Shown here in pieces: positions 1 through 10,800 of a stretch of 20,051 bases of DNA (position 1 is the first letter of the stretch; the number at the start of each line of letters is the position of its first letter). The notes under the pieces are model-generated. The model saw only the letters and a list, made by a program, of their open reading frames with translations. It was not told the origin of the DNA and did no database searches. A program made the translations under genes and the position numbers. The stretch is from an uncultured Verrucomicrobiota bacterium (GTDB taxonomy: Bacteria; Verrucomicrobiota; Kiritimatiellia; RFP12; UBA1067): positions 1 through 20,051 of the forward strand of contig CALCDB010000109.1 of assembly GCA_937901395.1 (NCBI GenBank). Reading direction: 5' to 3'.

Positions 1-533
1 TTGAGAACCCAGTTCGTTGGAATCTCGGCTTCGGCTCCGTATTCCCCGTAATCAAGGGAACCTTCGAAACCGTGCAAGGCGAATGGGACAGGACGAAAAA
101 TGAGTATATCGTCATTCTCGCTCTTGAACCAACCATCCGCCGTGCTCTCGCGAACGTGCGCCCGACTATCGTTACGGATGAATACGCCGCTAAGGTAATA
201 TTCAACAACGTAATGTGGGGCGAAGAGGATGAGGACGAAATCTTCCGCGCTAAGCGCCCATACGATGTCCTATTTCAGGGCAAGCAGGCGCGTTGCGTAG
301 GAACGAACATCGGCTTCGCCGATGCGCAGGTATTCCTCGTCAATGCTTCGACTGGTGTTAAGACGACGCTCACGCGCACGGTTGAATCAAAGTCGGCGCT
401 TATGCTGGCAGCGATTCCAAGCACCGTCGCCGTTGGCGACTACACCTTACACATCGTTACGACTGGCGGTCTCGATGGCGGAATGCAGCGCGAAGTTAAG
501 CGCCGCGTTCAGGTCGCGACCCCTGCCGCATAA
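1..533 (+). CDS. HU-like DNA-binding / DUF4469 family protein, 3' part only
   Basis: The frame is open from base 3 to the TAA at 531-533, so the gene begins outside the window; the GTG at 72 is only an internal possible start. The visible 176 residues start with NPVRWNLGFGSVFPVIKGTF, which fits the beta-arm and C-terminal half of the HU-like domain seen in Bacteroidota and PVC proteins (pattern NPV.w..fG.f.P.ikG.f). A linker with a run of acidic residues (GEEDEDE) follows. The last ~85 residues (from about YDVLFQGKQARCVG to the end) look like the Ig-like fold of DUF4469: an alternating beta pattern ending VGDYTLHIVTTGGLDGG and a basic tail. Family knowledge suggests nucleoid-associated or DNA-binding activity, but most of the HU domain is missing here. 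It is convergent with the minus-strand operon and shows no functional link to it. Confidence 0.72.
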   Translation, partial: ENPVRWNLGFGSVFPVIKGTFETVQGEWDRTKNEYIVILALEPTIRRALANVRPTIVTDEYAAKVIFNNVMWGEEDEDEIFRAKRPYDVLFQGKQARCVGTNIGFADAQVFLVNASTGVKTTLTRTVESKSALMLAAIPSTVAVGDYTLHIVTTGGLDGGMQREVKRRVQVATPAA

Positions 534-560
534 GTTGAGGTAAGTTCATACGGCATACAA

Positions 561-593
561 GGCGGGGCGACGCAAACTTAGCGCCGCCCCGCC
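561..593 (+). terminator. GC-rich hairpin after the HU-like/DUF4469 gene
   Basis: A perfect 9-bp inverted repeat, GGCGGGGCG (561-569) and CGCCCCGCC (585-593), lies 27 bases after the stop codon. The stem can extend past one A/C mismatch by CGC/GCG (571-573 with 581-583), leaving a 7-base loop. Position and stability fit a transcription terminator, but the following sequence (TTACCTGCTC) has no real T tract on the plus strand, so it may instead be rho-assisted or protect the 3' end. Confidence 0.5.
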
Positions 594-602
594 TTACCTG
601 CT

Positions 603-712
603 CTAAGGGGACAAGGCAATGTGACTAAGGGGAAAAGCCAACATGACTAAGGGGAAAAGCAAACGTGACTAAGGCAAAAACGCAATATGACTAAGGCAAT
701 TTTCCAAAAGTG
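603..712. repeat. 22-bp tandem repeat, five copies
   Basis: The core CTAAGG recurs with an exact 22-base period at 603, 625, 647, 669 and 691; four copies extend to TGACTAAGG (622, 644, 666, 688). The two central copies share TGACTAAGGGGAAAAGC and the outer copies are more diverged. Copies follow each other with no separate spacer, unlike a CRISPR array. The array lies in the noncoding gap between two convergent genes (534-799). No open reading frame uses the period, since 22 is not a multiple of three. The same gap also has a weak hairpin, GAGAG/CTCTC at 769-782, just after the end of the minus-strand barrel gene. Confidence 0.85.
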
Positions 713-799
713 TGCAAGGGGAAAACCGAATTAACGCTGGGCCAATTCCGTATCTCTGCAAGGGGCTGGAGAGTTACCTCTCTATATGGGGCATTTGCT

Positions 800-1882
800 T
801 CAGAACTCGTACCCGACGGCGATGCGAAGAACGAAGCTCGGCTTCTCGAGCGAACAACTCACGTAGTTGTTATCAAACTCGATGTCGTTCTGTCCGAAAC
901 GATATAGGAGTTCCGTGGACAAATCAAAATCCCAAAGCCGGAAGATGGTTCCGCCGCCGACGAGCCCATACATCCCCCACTTGTTCTCGGTGGTATCCAC
1001 ATTGTAGACGCGCTTCCCCTCCATAATCGTGCGCATTTCGAAATCGAAGCTGCCATAACCGACGCCTAGACCGAGCGACCCGAACACGCGCCACCAATCG
1101 GTGATTTCATACCAAGGCCGAAAGATCGCCGAAAGTTCGATCTCGCCATAATCGCCAGAAACATTGGTTCCATACATTCCCGACGAATTGATTGGATACG
1201 TCCAGCCGGAATCGAAGCCGATATCGCCCTGCCCCACGCCCAAATCGGGACCGGCTCCATACCAATCGCCCTTGTAGGTGGGGAAGTTCGGGTCCCACGC
1301 CAAGCCGCCCGACGGCGGTTCGTAGCTATACGTCGTGCGCGAATACTTCCCCATCGAAGAGCCATCGAGGATATTGTTGCACATCATCCACGCGAAACCA
1401 ATCGCGAGATCGACGCCAAAGTCATACTCCTCCATCTGCCAAAGCGTGCGCGAAAGCTCAATCGATGCGCCAGCCGACCAACCATCGTCCGACGATATAC
1501 TGCCGCCACCGCCGAATCCATTCAATTCGGTATTGGAGAAGTTGAGCGACCTCTGCATCCTTGCGCCATCCCATTCCGTCATGCTTCTCGGAATGCGCCA
1601 ATTGCGCGTACTTCCGAATGGACCGCTGCCATCGACGAAGATATACGCGCCATTGTCGAAATCGTACTGATCCCCGATCGCCACATTCGCGGGATTGAAC
1701 GTTCTGGTCGGCTTGCCGGAGAAGTTCCTGAACATCCTGCCATTGTAATTCGCGCTCACCTTAGCGCCGAACGCCATATTCCCGCCGACGGAAATTCGCC
1801 ACGCCCCGAACGTCGCCTCCTCGCCATCCGCGAACGCGACGCACGCCGCCGCCATGATAACGCCAACAATAACCTTCTTCAT
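800..1882 (-). CDS. predicted outer-membrane beta-barrel protein
   Basis: A 360-residue exported protein. Residues 1-18 form a typical signal peptide: MKK, a hydrophobic stretch, and AFA before DGEE. The mature part is rich in Gly, aromatic and acidic residues and shows repeated amphipathic strand patterns such as WRISVGGNMAFGAKV, WSAGASIELSR, YDFGVDLAIGFAW, VFGSLGLGVGYGSFDF and WGMYGLVGGG. It ends in SFVLRIAVGYEF, an amphipathic last strand with a terminal Phe, as recognised by the BAM assembly machinery. It is the last gene of the operon, 12 bases after the 3387-aa gene, and its AAGGAGG site (1890-1896) overlaps that gene's stop codon, so the two are probably translationally coupled. It could anchor, export or simply accompany the giant proteins. 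No porin or enzyme family is recognised, and generic 'outer membrane beta-barrel protein' is as far as the sequence goes. Confidence 0.75.
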   Translation of the reverse strand: MKKVIVGVIMAAACVAFADGEEATFGAWRISVGGNMAFGAKVSANYNGRMFRNFSGKPTRTFNPANVAIGDQYDFDNGAYIFVDGSGPFGSTRNWRIPRSMTEWDGARMQRSLNFSNTELNGFGGGGSISSDDGWSAGASIELSRTLWQMEEYDFGVDLAIGFAWMMCNNILDGSSMGKYSRTTYSYEPPSGGLAWDPNFPTYKGDWYGAGPDLGVGQGDIGFDSGWTYPINSSGMYGTNVSGDYGEIELSAIFRPWYEITDWWRVFGSLGLGVGYGSFDFEMRTIMEGKRVYNVDTTENKWGMYGLVGGGTIFRLWDFDLSTELLYRFGQNDIEFDNNYVSCSLEKPSFVLRIAVGYEF

Positions 1883-1889
1883 CGATTTT

Positions 1890-1896
1890 CCTCCTT
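1890..1896 (-). promoter_or_regulatory. ribosome-binding site overlapping the upstream stop codon
   Basis: On the minus strand AAGGAGG lies 7 bases before the barrel gene's ATG. Its first two bases belong to the TAA stop (1897-1895) of the 3387-aa gene, so ribosomes finishing that gene uncover or reuse this site. This fixes the barrel start and supports co-translation. Confidence 0.85.
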
Positions 1897-4800
1897 ATTT
1901 GAAATCATTGATAATTTGCGCACGAACCTTGAACAACCTATACTCGGTCTCGCCGAGATCCGCCTCGAACGCTCCATTCTCGTCCAGCACGATTCTGCCG
2001 AGATCGACGTATTCATCCAACAGATCCTTGGCGCCAAGCAGATGGACTTCGACGTTGGGGCCGAATGGATTCTTCTCGCCGCCGACGCGCGCGCTCACAC
2101 GCCCGTGAATCACCCCATCGCCGACGCTGAACTCATCGACGTTCACGCATCCATCGGCCACGCTCTCGCTCACCGTATTGTATGCGAGCGTGGCGCTCAA
2201 ACCCGCCACGCTGAGCGGCGCCGATAGAATCCGCTTCGATTTCAGAATCGCCTGCGTCGCCAACAGCAAATCTTCGCTGTTCGAGCCAACCGGAATCCAG
2301 TACGTGCACTCGTACGAATCGTAGGTGACCCAGCCGAAGAGATCCGCCGGACTCCTCACGCTCGTATCGGCGCGGAAATTCTGATACACGTTGATGATGG
2401 TTTCATCCACGTCCACGTACTGACGATTCGCGGGTCCCGTCTTTACGATATCCCAAAGCGCATCCTCCGGCGCGTTCAGCGAGAAGTGACCCTCGCCCCG
2501 CGGAAGATCAATCGCATCATAGAGTCGGCCATCGTAAACGACGGGGTTCTTGATGCTATGCTGCTTCGAGGCGCTCATCAATTGCGCGACCACGGTGCCG
2601 CTGTCGTTCACACGACGCTCGAACACGAATTGCAGATTTTCGATGGACGAAGCCCAACCCGCCGTGCACGAAAGATCGAGCGAGCCGAACCATGCGGAAT
2701 CGCCCGTCTCGTATTCCCATCTCATCGGATTATTCAACACGACTTGCGCGCCATCCCAAACGAAGGCGTAGGTGGTGAACTTCGAGATGTAGAGCGTGAT
2801 CGTCCCCGTCGCCTCGTCCAGCACGAAGCCCTCCTTGCCCTTCGCGGGCGCCTCGTCGAGCTCCAGAAGCTCGTCCACGCTACCCGTCTTCGGCTCGCCC
2901 TCCTCCTTCTCGTAGTATCTGACCACGCTGAAGTTGACGCGTCCTTCCTTGCGGAACGGGATCACGATCTTGATGTTGCCGTTGTACTCCTCGGTGGAGG
3001 AGCCATCCGGCGGCGTGGTGGTATCGCGATACTTCTGAACGTATTCGCCATCCAAATACTTCTCAAGCCGCAGATCGACGGGCTTGATGCACGCGCAGCG
3101 CTTCGCCGCGATAATCTGCGCGTACCCGTAGGTGGAATCGTCGGCGGGCATCTGCTTGCTTACCAAGCGCAATTCGATTTCGCTCTCCGCCGCCTTCTCC
3201 TCCGGCCGCACGATGTGCTTGACCATCTCGTCAATGCCGCCAGCGATCACGACGAATTCGCCGGCCTGCGAATTGTCGATGGTGGACGACCAATTCCCCT
3301 CTGGGCGCACGACTGGCGCATCCGGCAACTTACCGGTGCCTGGCTCGCGCCTATCTTCGTCGATCGTAACCATCTGCGTGATAGTCGTCTTCGTTCCATC
3401 CGCTTCCGTGATCACGACAACGATATCGTACTCGCCCTCCGCCGGGAATTCGGCCACATAACGGAAATTCGGCGCGTCGCCATATACCGGAACTGGAGTC
3501 CCCTCCTCCACCGTCTTGCCCGCCGGAACCAGCGTCACCTCGACCGCCAGCGCATCGCCAGGTATATCCCCGGCGACTACTGGATTCTTCGTCCACACCG
3601 CCGTCAAATTCAGCGTCTTCCCCTTGCCGACCGGATCCTTCACTACCTGTCCATCGGCGAAATGGACGCTTCGCGTTCCATCCTTGCTCCATCCCTTGAG
3701 GTAGAGCGGGGCGTTTACGAAGGCGCATGGGGTGAGCGCCTTGCTGAGTCCGCACAGCCGCTTTTCGCTCTCCATCGTGCCCTGCCCGCCGATGCCAGGC
3801 TTATAGACGATATTGAACCACTTCACTGGCCACACCTGCTCGCCCTTCTCGTCCGTCAGCACAAGATCGTCAATCGGCACCACCATCGTGAAGACGGTCT
3901 CCGCGATGCCCTCGCCGTCTCCAAGCCAGCGATCCGACCCCGCCGTCAGCGTATATACGAACTCCGTCTCGCCGCGTTCAAGCGCCGCTTCGATCGCCGA
4001 GATGGTAATTGGAATCCTCCAAGTGACACTGGTGATGGCGTTGGTCTCGCCGAGATACTGCCAATCGCCGATGCGCCCGCGACACCACCCGAATTGCTCC
4101 TCGCCAATCGACAGCTCGCCCGTCTCCTCCGAAAGCGATATCATGCCATGCTCAACGTCGGTGAATTGCGGATTGATCCAATAGGTGTTTCCGCCGCGCT
4201 GAACCACGCTCCCCTTGTAGCACGGCCACTCCACCACGAAGCCCGCATACCAGGTTTTCGACTCCGCGTCATACGTGAGGTTGGTGGAGCAGGTGATGCG
4301 CAATTCGCGCTTGGCGGGATCGACCTCGCCAATCGGCACATCGGGGTTGCGTCCTGGAATTGGCGTCATCGCATCCTCGCGGAAAGGACGCGTCGGCGAA
4401 TCCGGCTCGATGGTGAGGGAAGTTTCGATATGCAGCTTCTTCGCGCCATTCCTCACCGTGATCGTAGTCATGGCCTTGTACATGCCTACCTCGACCGGCG
4501 CCCCAGCGAGCGGCGAGCCATCGGAGAGATCGATGTAGGTAATCGGATCCACCACCGCGCCAGTCTTCTTCACGTAGGTATCGAGACCCGCCAAAGTCTG
4601 GACGAATGGTTCGCCATCGTAACGCTTGGTTTGAGCGGGCGCGGCGAAATTCATGCGCAAAGTCTGCCCGCGCACATCGCAAAGCCCATCGAGGTTGAAG
4701 CACTCGGCGAAGGCGATGTAATTGAGATCGTCAACCCAAAATGCCCAATCATGATCATGCAACGGCCAACGCTGTTCGCACCAATCGAAGAGTTCGATGT

Positions 4801-7800
4801 CGAGCGGTATGCGAATCGCGAACTTCGTCCACTTCACTCCATCCGGATCGCACAGCCACGCCGGCGAACCGGCGGTCAGTATGTAGTCCACGTACTCGTC
4901 GCCGCGCGCCTTGGCCGCCTGCAAGGTGGCGATGTCGATCGCCGGAGCCCATGCGAGCGCATCCACGTACTCGAACGGCAATGGCTCGAACGGATAGCGA
5001 TATAGCCCGACCGCCGCGCCCATCGTCTCGCCACGCAGACGGTTGGAGAAGCAGAATATATCGTCAAGCATGATGTCCGCCACGCAATTCGTGATGCCCG
5101 GCCGCGTTGACAAATCAAAGCGCGCCTGCCATGGTCCCGTCAAGCGAGTGCGCATCGAATCGCATGGATCGATTATCGTAGGCCAATCTATCACCATGCC
5201 CGAATACCACTTGTCGCCACAAAGCGAATACGCGAGATGATTGCCGTTCGTCACCACGAATATGGTCGTATCGTCCTCATGGGTGAAGTAGCCGTAGGTT
5301 GCGTAGGGATTGTATGGCTCCCACCGACGATCCATCGGGCACCTCCTACCATGCCTATCGAGATCCTGCCATGGTTTGAAATCACGCTCGCGTTCAAATG
5401 CTTCCTTGCTCTCGCAACGCTCCCACTTCGGCGTTGGATTGAAGTCGATCGGATGCATCGCGAAGCAACCGAACGGACGACGCGGCTCGACGATCTTGAA
5501 GGTGTACTCTATCGTGCCTTCGAAATTGTTGATGCCTTTTATGGTCAAGGTATATTCGCCTATTTCCTTCGCCGCCCTCACGCCTTCGACCTCGTAGTCG
5601 GCTCCCTCGAAGAGCGGCATGCCCCTGTACGAAATCCTTCCGTCGAAGAAGGTGATGTTGCAATCGCGCCAGACCAACTCGCGTTGACAACCATTCGGCA
5701 ACTCGATTTGCGCGCATTTAATCGGCAACTTGTGCAGCGAAAGAATATCGGAGACCTTGGCCACGATCTTGAAGGTAGTCGGCTCCACGCCATCGGGATC
5801 GTGGCTCCACGCGGGCGAACTCAGAATCAGCTTGCGCACGATGAACTCCTCGCCGGCCGCCTGAGCCGCTTGAGCCTCTTCGCGCGTAAAGGCAACCGTC
5901 CAATCGATTTCACGAACGTACCTCAGCTGCAGACAACGCGGCAGGAGGAATGAGTTGACGCCGATATCACAGTCAAGTTCGCAATCGTCGAGCGTAATCC
6001 GTCCCTTTTCCCAATCCGCTACGCTGAATGGCGTTCCCTCTTCGCCTACTCGCACAATCGCATGTTCGGGATCGGTGAACGAAGAATCCGTGAGATTGAG
6101 CAAATTAACGGTAAACGGCCAGTTGATGGCGATTCCCGCATGCCACTTGCCGTCGCGAAGTTCGAGATTCTCCGGCTTCGTTACGATAAACGTATCTCCT
6201 TCGCGGCTCATGATTCCGCATGCTTCACCACAAACTGATAGTGGACGTACATTCCAGTTGTGACGAACTTCGGCCTTGATCTCCCATTCGAGATCAATCT
6301 TGACCCCGGCGAAGATTCCAATGCCACGAATCACGAGTACGTAAGTACCAATCTTAACGCCCTTGAAATCGCGTTCGAGCACGAAGTCCACGCCTCGACG
6401 CAACTTCTGTCCATTGTAAGAGACCACTACTTCCGGCGCTTCGACTTCCTCGCCGGTGTAGGCCACTTCTCTCATTGGCATCGCCGCCGTCACCAACGCG
6501 AAAAGTTGCTCCCCTTGCGCCTTTAGCATCGGATAAAGCTGATTGCCCTCGCCATCGCAAAGGACGAGATTCTCGTCTATCGGAACCACGACCTTGAATT
6601 CGGTCGGAGTAAGACCCTCGCCATCGTTCTCTCCGCGATTCGCTCCGGCGACGAGCGTGTAAACGAGTTCGCCCGCTCCCTCGGCCGCCTTGATGTCGTC
6701 GAGCGAAAAACCGATCTCCCAATCAACCGACTTGACATATTCCTCGGGCTGGAATAGCTTCCTGATGCGCAGGAACTTGGCGGTATTGACCGTGGTCTCG
6801 CCCTTCGCGACATCGCCCTCAAGACGCAAATCGTCCGGCGCGGTATATTGCGGAGCATGGAATATCTGCTCCGTGTTGTTTGGCCACGCGATGTTGATCG
6901 CGCAATACCACTTTCCGTCAATGTACTTGAGACCGCTTGGATTGGTCACTGTCATCGTGTTGCCGTCCACCGTGCCGCAACGCGCATTCAGCACTTTCTC
7001 GCTAAGCGCGTTCGCGCCGAATTCGCGGTTAGGCAGAATTTCCACCTCGCCGACAAGCGCATAGGTCTCGCCATTGACCGTAACTTTGGCGGTGCAACCA
7101 TATACGCCCTGCTCGATAATCGAATCTACCGCCAGTCCCTCCGCGTCCACATATTCAAGCGAATCGATGACCGCACCCGTGAAGTGGGTGAAGAGTTTCG
7201 CGCCATCGAGCTCGGCGAAGTGGGCCTCGCCATCGAACGCGATCGCCGTTGCGCCGTTCTCTCCGACTGCGAGTTTAATCGGTTCGGGATGTCCGCAACC
7301 CGTCGCGTTGACGCAAGTCGCCGTCAACGTAGCCGCGTCGGTCTGCGCGACCGACCAATTGTGCTTGTGCGAGATGTAGTCGCGCAAATTGATGCGCAAC
7401 TCGTATGCGGTATCAGCGAATCCTTTCTCGTTCCCCTCGCCAGCTAACGCACCTGCGGTGACGATGTAAACGAGTTCGTCAAAGCCGGCGTCGAACGCTT
7501 CGTCGATCTTGGTCTGCGAAAGCTTGATTCGCCACGTGACCGACTTGAGGTAATCGTTGCCGCCAATCAAGGTCTTGTCAATCTCTGCGGAAACATCAAG
7601 TCCGCTATCGCCGAGATTGCGCCCGTTGTAGATCTCGTCCGGCGCAAGCGAAAACTGGAGGCGTGCGTTCTCAGGCATCACGTAAGTAGTAAGCGCCAAA
7701 AGCGAATAGTAGTTCACCTTCACGCCAAACGTCCTATCGCCGGTATCTGGATCGGTCACGATCCTGAGCTGCTCGAACGCTCCCGCCGGGAACTGGTGCG

Positions 7801-10800
7801 TAGACTGCACGATCGACCAATTCTTCTTGATCGAACCGGAATAGTTGCCGATGCCCTTTACGGTGAAGGAGTATTCGCCGATGTCCATCGCCGAAAGCGT
7901 ACCTTCGATTTCGTAATCCACTCCGGGTTCGAGCACGCGGCCCTTGAGCATCGCCTCGATGTCGGCGCGGAACTCCTCCAGCGAACGCTCGCCGGTGATG
8001 ATGCCGGCGAATTCCTTGAGCCAATCCGCGAACGTGGGCATCGAATCGCGGAACTTGCCGATATCCTTCAGGATGTTGTAGAGGTCGAGCGCCGTAAGCT
8101 TGCCGCTCTTAATCGCCTCGAAAAGCTCATCGACCGTGTTGTAGCCGGCGAGCACGATGGAACCGATGCGCACGGACTTCACATCGAGGTCGATTTGGCT
8201 ACCGGTATAGGTCAAAGGCGCGTTAATCGCGGGTTCGCACTCAATCGACGCCGCCGCGATGGAAGTCGCTTTGATCCGATAGGACTTCTTGAGCGAAACC
8301 GTGTTGCCCTTCTGAGTGATGATCGTCGCCTTCATCGTCCAGGATCCGACATCCTTCGGCGCTTCGGCGAGCTCGTTGCCCTTGGAGTCATAATAGGTGA
8401 AGCCGACGATTTTCGCACCGGTGATCTTCTCGTATTCCTCTTGGGTGATGAACGCCGACTTGAAGGAAGCGAAGCGATCTTCTGAATCGAATATGCCCTC
8501 GCCAATCATCTTGAGAAGATTGAGCAACGTCTGCTCGTCTTCAGTGTTGTTGATGGCGCCAAGTATCGCATCCTTTATTCCACCATTCGATTGCGCGTTG
8601 AACATGCTGCCAATGCCGGACTTAAGCATACCCACCAACGCCTCGAACACATCGGTAATGCCAAGATCCTTAACGAGATTCTTCAATCCGTAGTTGTCGA
8701 TTGCCTTGAATAATTCCTCGACATTCACATAATAGACGGTCGGCTGCACTGGTTCGCCCGTATATTCGACACCGCCGATCTTGCCGCCGCCGAGCACCAT
8801 CAGCATTTCGCGAGCATCGCAATGCGTCCACGGAATGGTGCTCCCCTTGAAAAGTCTCTCCTCGATCAATAGGTGCGAGCAGGTCGCCGTCATCACCGAA
8901 CCGAACCCAATGAACTGGTATCTGTGCTCGTGCGATTCCACCGCCCACCAGTTCATTCCCTCAATGGTGCGCGGGATGATGTCGTATCCATCCAACACCC
9001 AGCCCTTCTCGGGCTCGACCGAATAGACGCCGCCCAAAAGTTGAATCGTCTTCCCCTCGCCATTCAGAAACGCTCCAACGAACGTTCCGTTCTCAATCGC
9101 GAGCGTGCCCTCATTCTCTACCAGATACCCACTCGGGGAATCGGTCGAATTCATTTCCATCGCGCCCCCGCCACTCCTCGAAAGGTCGTCGATGGCGAAT
9201 GTGCCTTCATTGCGGAAGATGGTCGTGTTCTCGGCGGAAACGATCTTGAAGCCATTGAGATCGAGCGTCTTCTCGCCCTTGATTACGTAAGGTCCGTTCG
9301 CGACGAAATCCTTGCCGAGCGAAATGGAGATCGTCGCGTTCTTCGCGAATTGAGTCGCGGTATCGACGCCCTCGTAGTGGATGCCGTCAACGACGATCTC
9401 GCCCGCGCGAATCACGATTGCCACATTGACCGTGTAATCGCCGCCCGCCGTCGTCACCGTCACGCTCGCCGTCCATTCGCCGGGCTGAATCGGTGCGGAA
9501 TCGAGCGCCTCTCCATCGGCGTTGCGATAGACGATTTCGCCAATCGTTGCGCCGGTGATCGTCTCGAAATCGGCGTCGCAAGTCGCCTTCGCCGCCAACG
9601 CCTTTCCGTTGCAGAGTCGGCCGTTGTCGTCGCCAGCGGTCAACGCCAATGTCAACGGCAACTCGTTGTAGCGGCACCCATCGCAGCCGCATGTCGCCTT
9701 TAGCGTTCCGCCGTCTACCTCGAAGCTCCATTCGTGGTCGTGAATCGGATAACGGAGATATCCCTCGCTGTCATACAGCTTCAGCCCGTCAAGCGAGGTG
9801 GTTACGATAAGCATCATCGGCGCGACGCCGTCGTCGTCCTTGGTGATGACGCTCGACCACGTATCGCCCCACGCCGTCAATTCGCGCGTAAGGACCGACT
9901 GCCCCGCCTTGGCGGCAGCGTCGAGCTCTTCGGGCGTTACCCGCACATACCAGACGAACCCGTTAATGACGCCGGTAATGCTCTTCTTTACCTCGACTCC
10001 GGGAATATCGTCTTCTCCGGTGAATATGCGCTTCGCTTCACCGCTCGCATCCTTGATGCCATCCACCGTGAACTTCGCCGCCTCCAAACGCGTGTAGTTC
10101 AACGTCTCGTTCGGCCAATCGACGGTGAAGGTCGCGTACCATCCCTCGGTTCCGCTGCCGTCGGGAGCGTCCTTCGCCGCACAATGCTTCCAGCCGGTTC
10201 CGTCGAGCATCTTGAGCGTGCCGTTGCTGAAATCGTAACCCGTCGTCTTGCCAGCAACGAGCTCGATTCCTCCTAAATCAAAATTACGCGCGCGACTCAA
10301 AATCTTGAATTCGGCCACCGCCGTCGCGCCCCCGACCGTCGCTTTCGCCACATAGTCGCCAACCTCGCTCGGCGCGGATTCGAGCTTCGCATCGCCCTGA
10401 TAGTATTCGATCTTCACGTCCTTCACCGGGAAAGCGGCGTCGATATCGATCCTTGCGCCGGCGTAGGGCTTGCCATCCTTATCCTTCTTCGCGTCTTCGG
10501 CGACGAGTACGAGGTTTACGCCGCCGATCTGGTTGTAATAGCACTTCTCCGCCGATTCGCCGACGCAGACGCAGTTGATCACATTCTTGTTTCCTGGCGT
10601 CGAATACATGAATTGATGTTCGTGCGACTCGGGATAGACCTGCAAACCAGTTTCGTCGAAGAGGAACAATCCCTCGATCGGAACCTCGATCGCGAACGTC
10701 GTCTCGCGAATGCCTCCGCCGTTGTGCAACGTCCCGACCAGCGTTACCGACTCCGAATACGCGGGTTCGTATACGGTCAACGTCTTGCGTAGCGTCCCTT

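Noticed and set aside
603..712. CRISPR array
   Set aside because: Units are 22 bases and directly adjacent, with no unique spacers and no cas gene in the window.
769..782. GAGAG/CTCTC hairpin as the operon terminator
   Set aside because: Only five base pairs and no T tract after it on the minus strand; too weak to list as a feature on its own.
2486..5005. 839-codon open frame on the plus strand inside the 3387-aa gene
   Set aside because: Same shadow effect: Arg/His/Leu-rich, no recognisable domain, fully inside a gene with clear module structure on the other strand.
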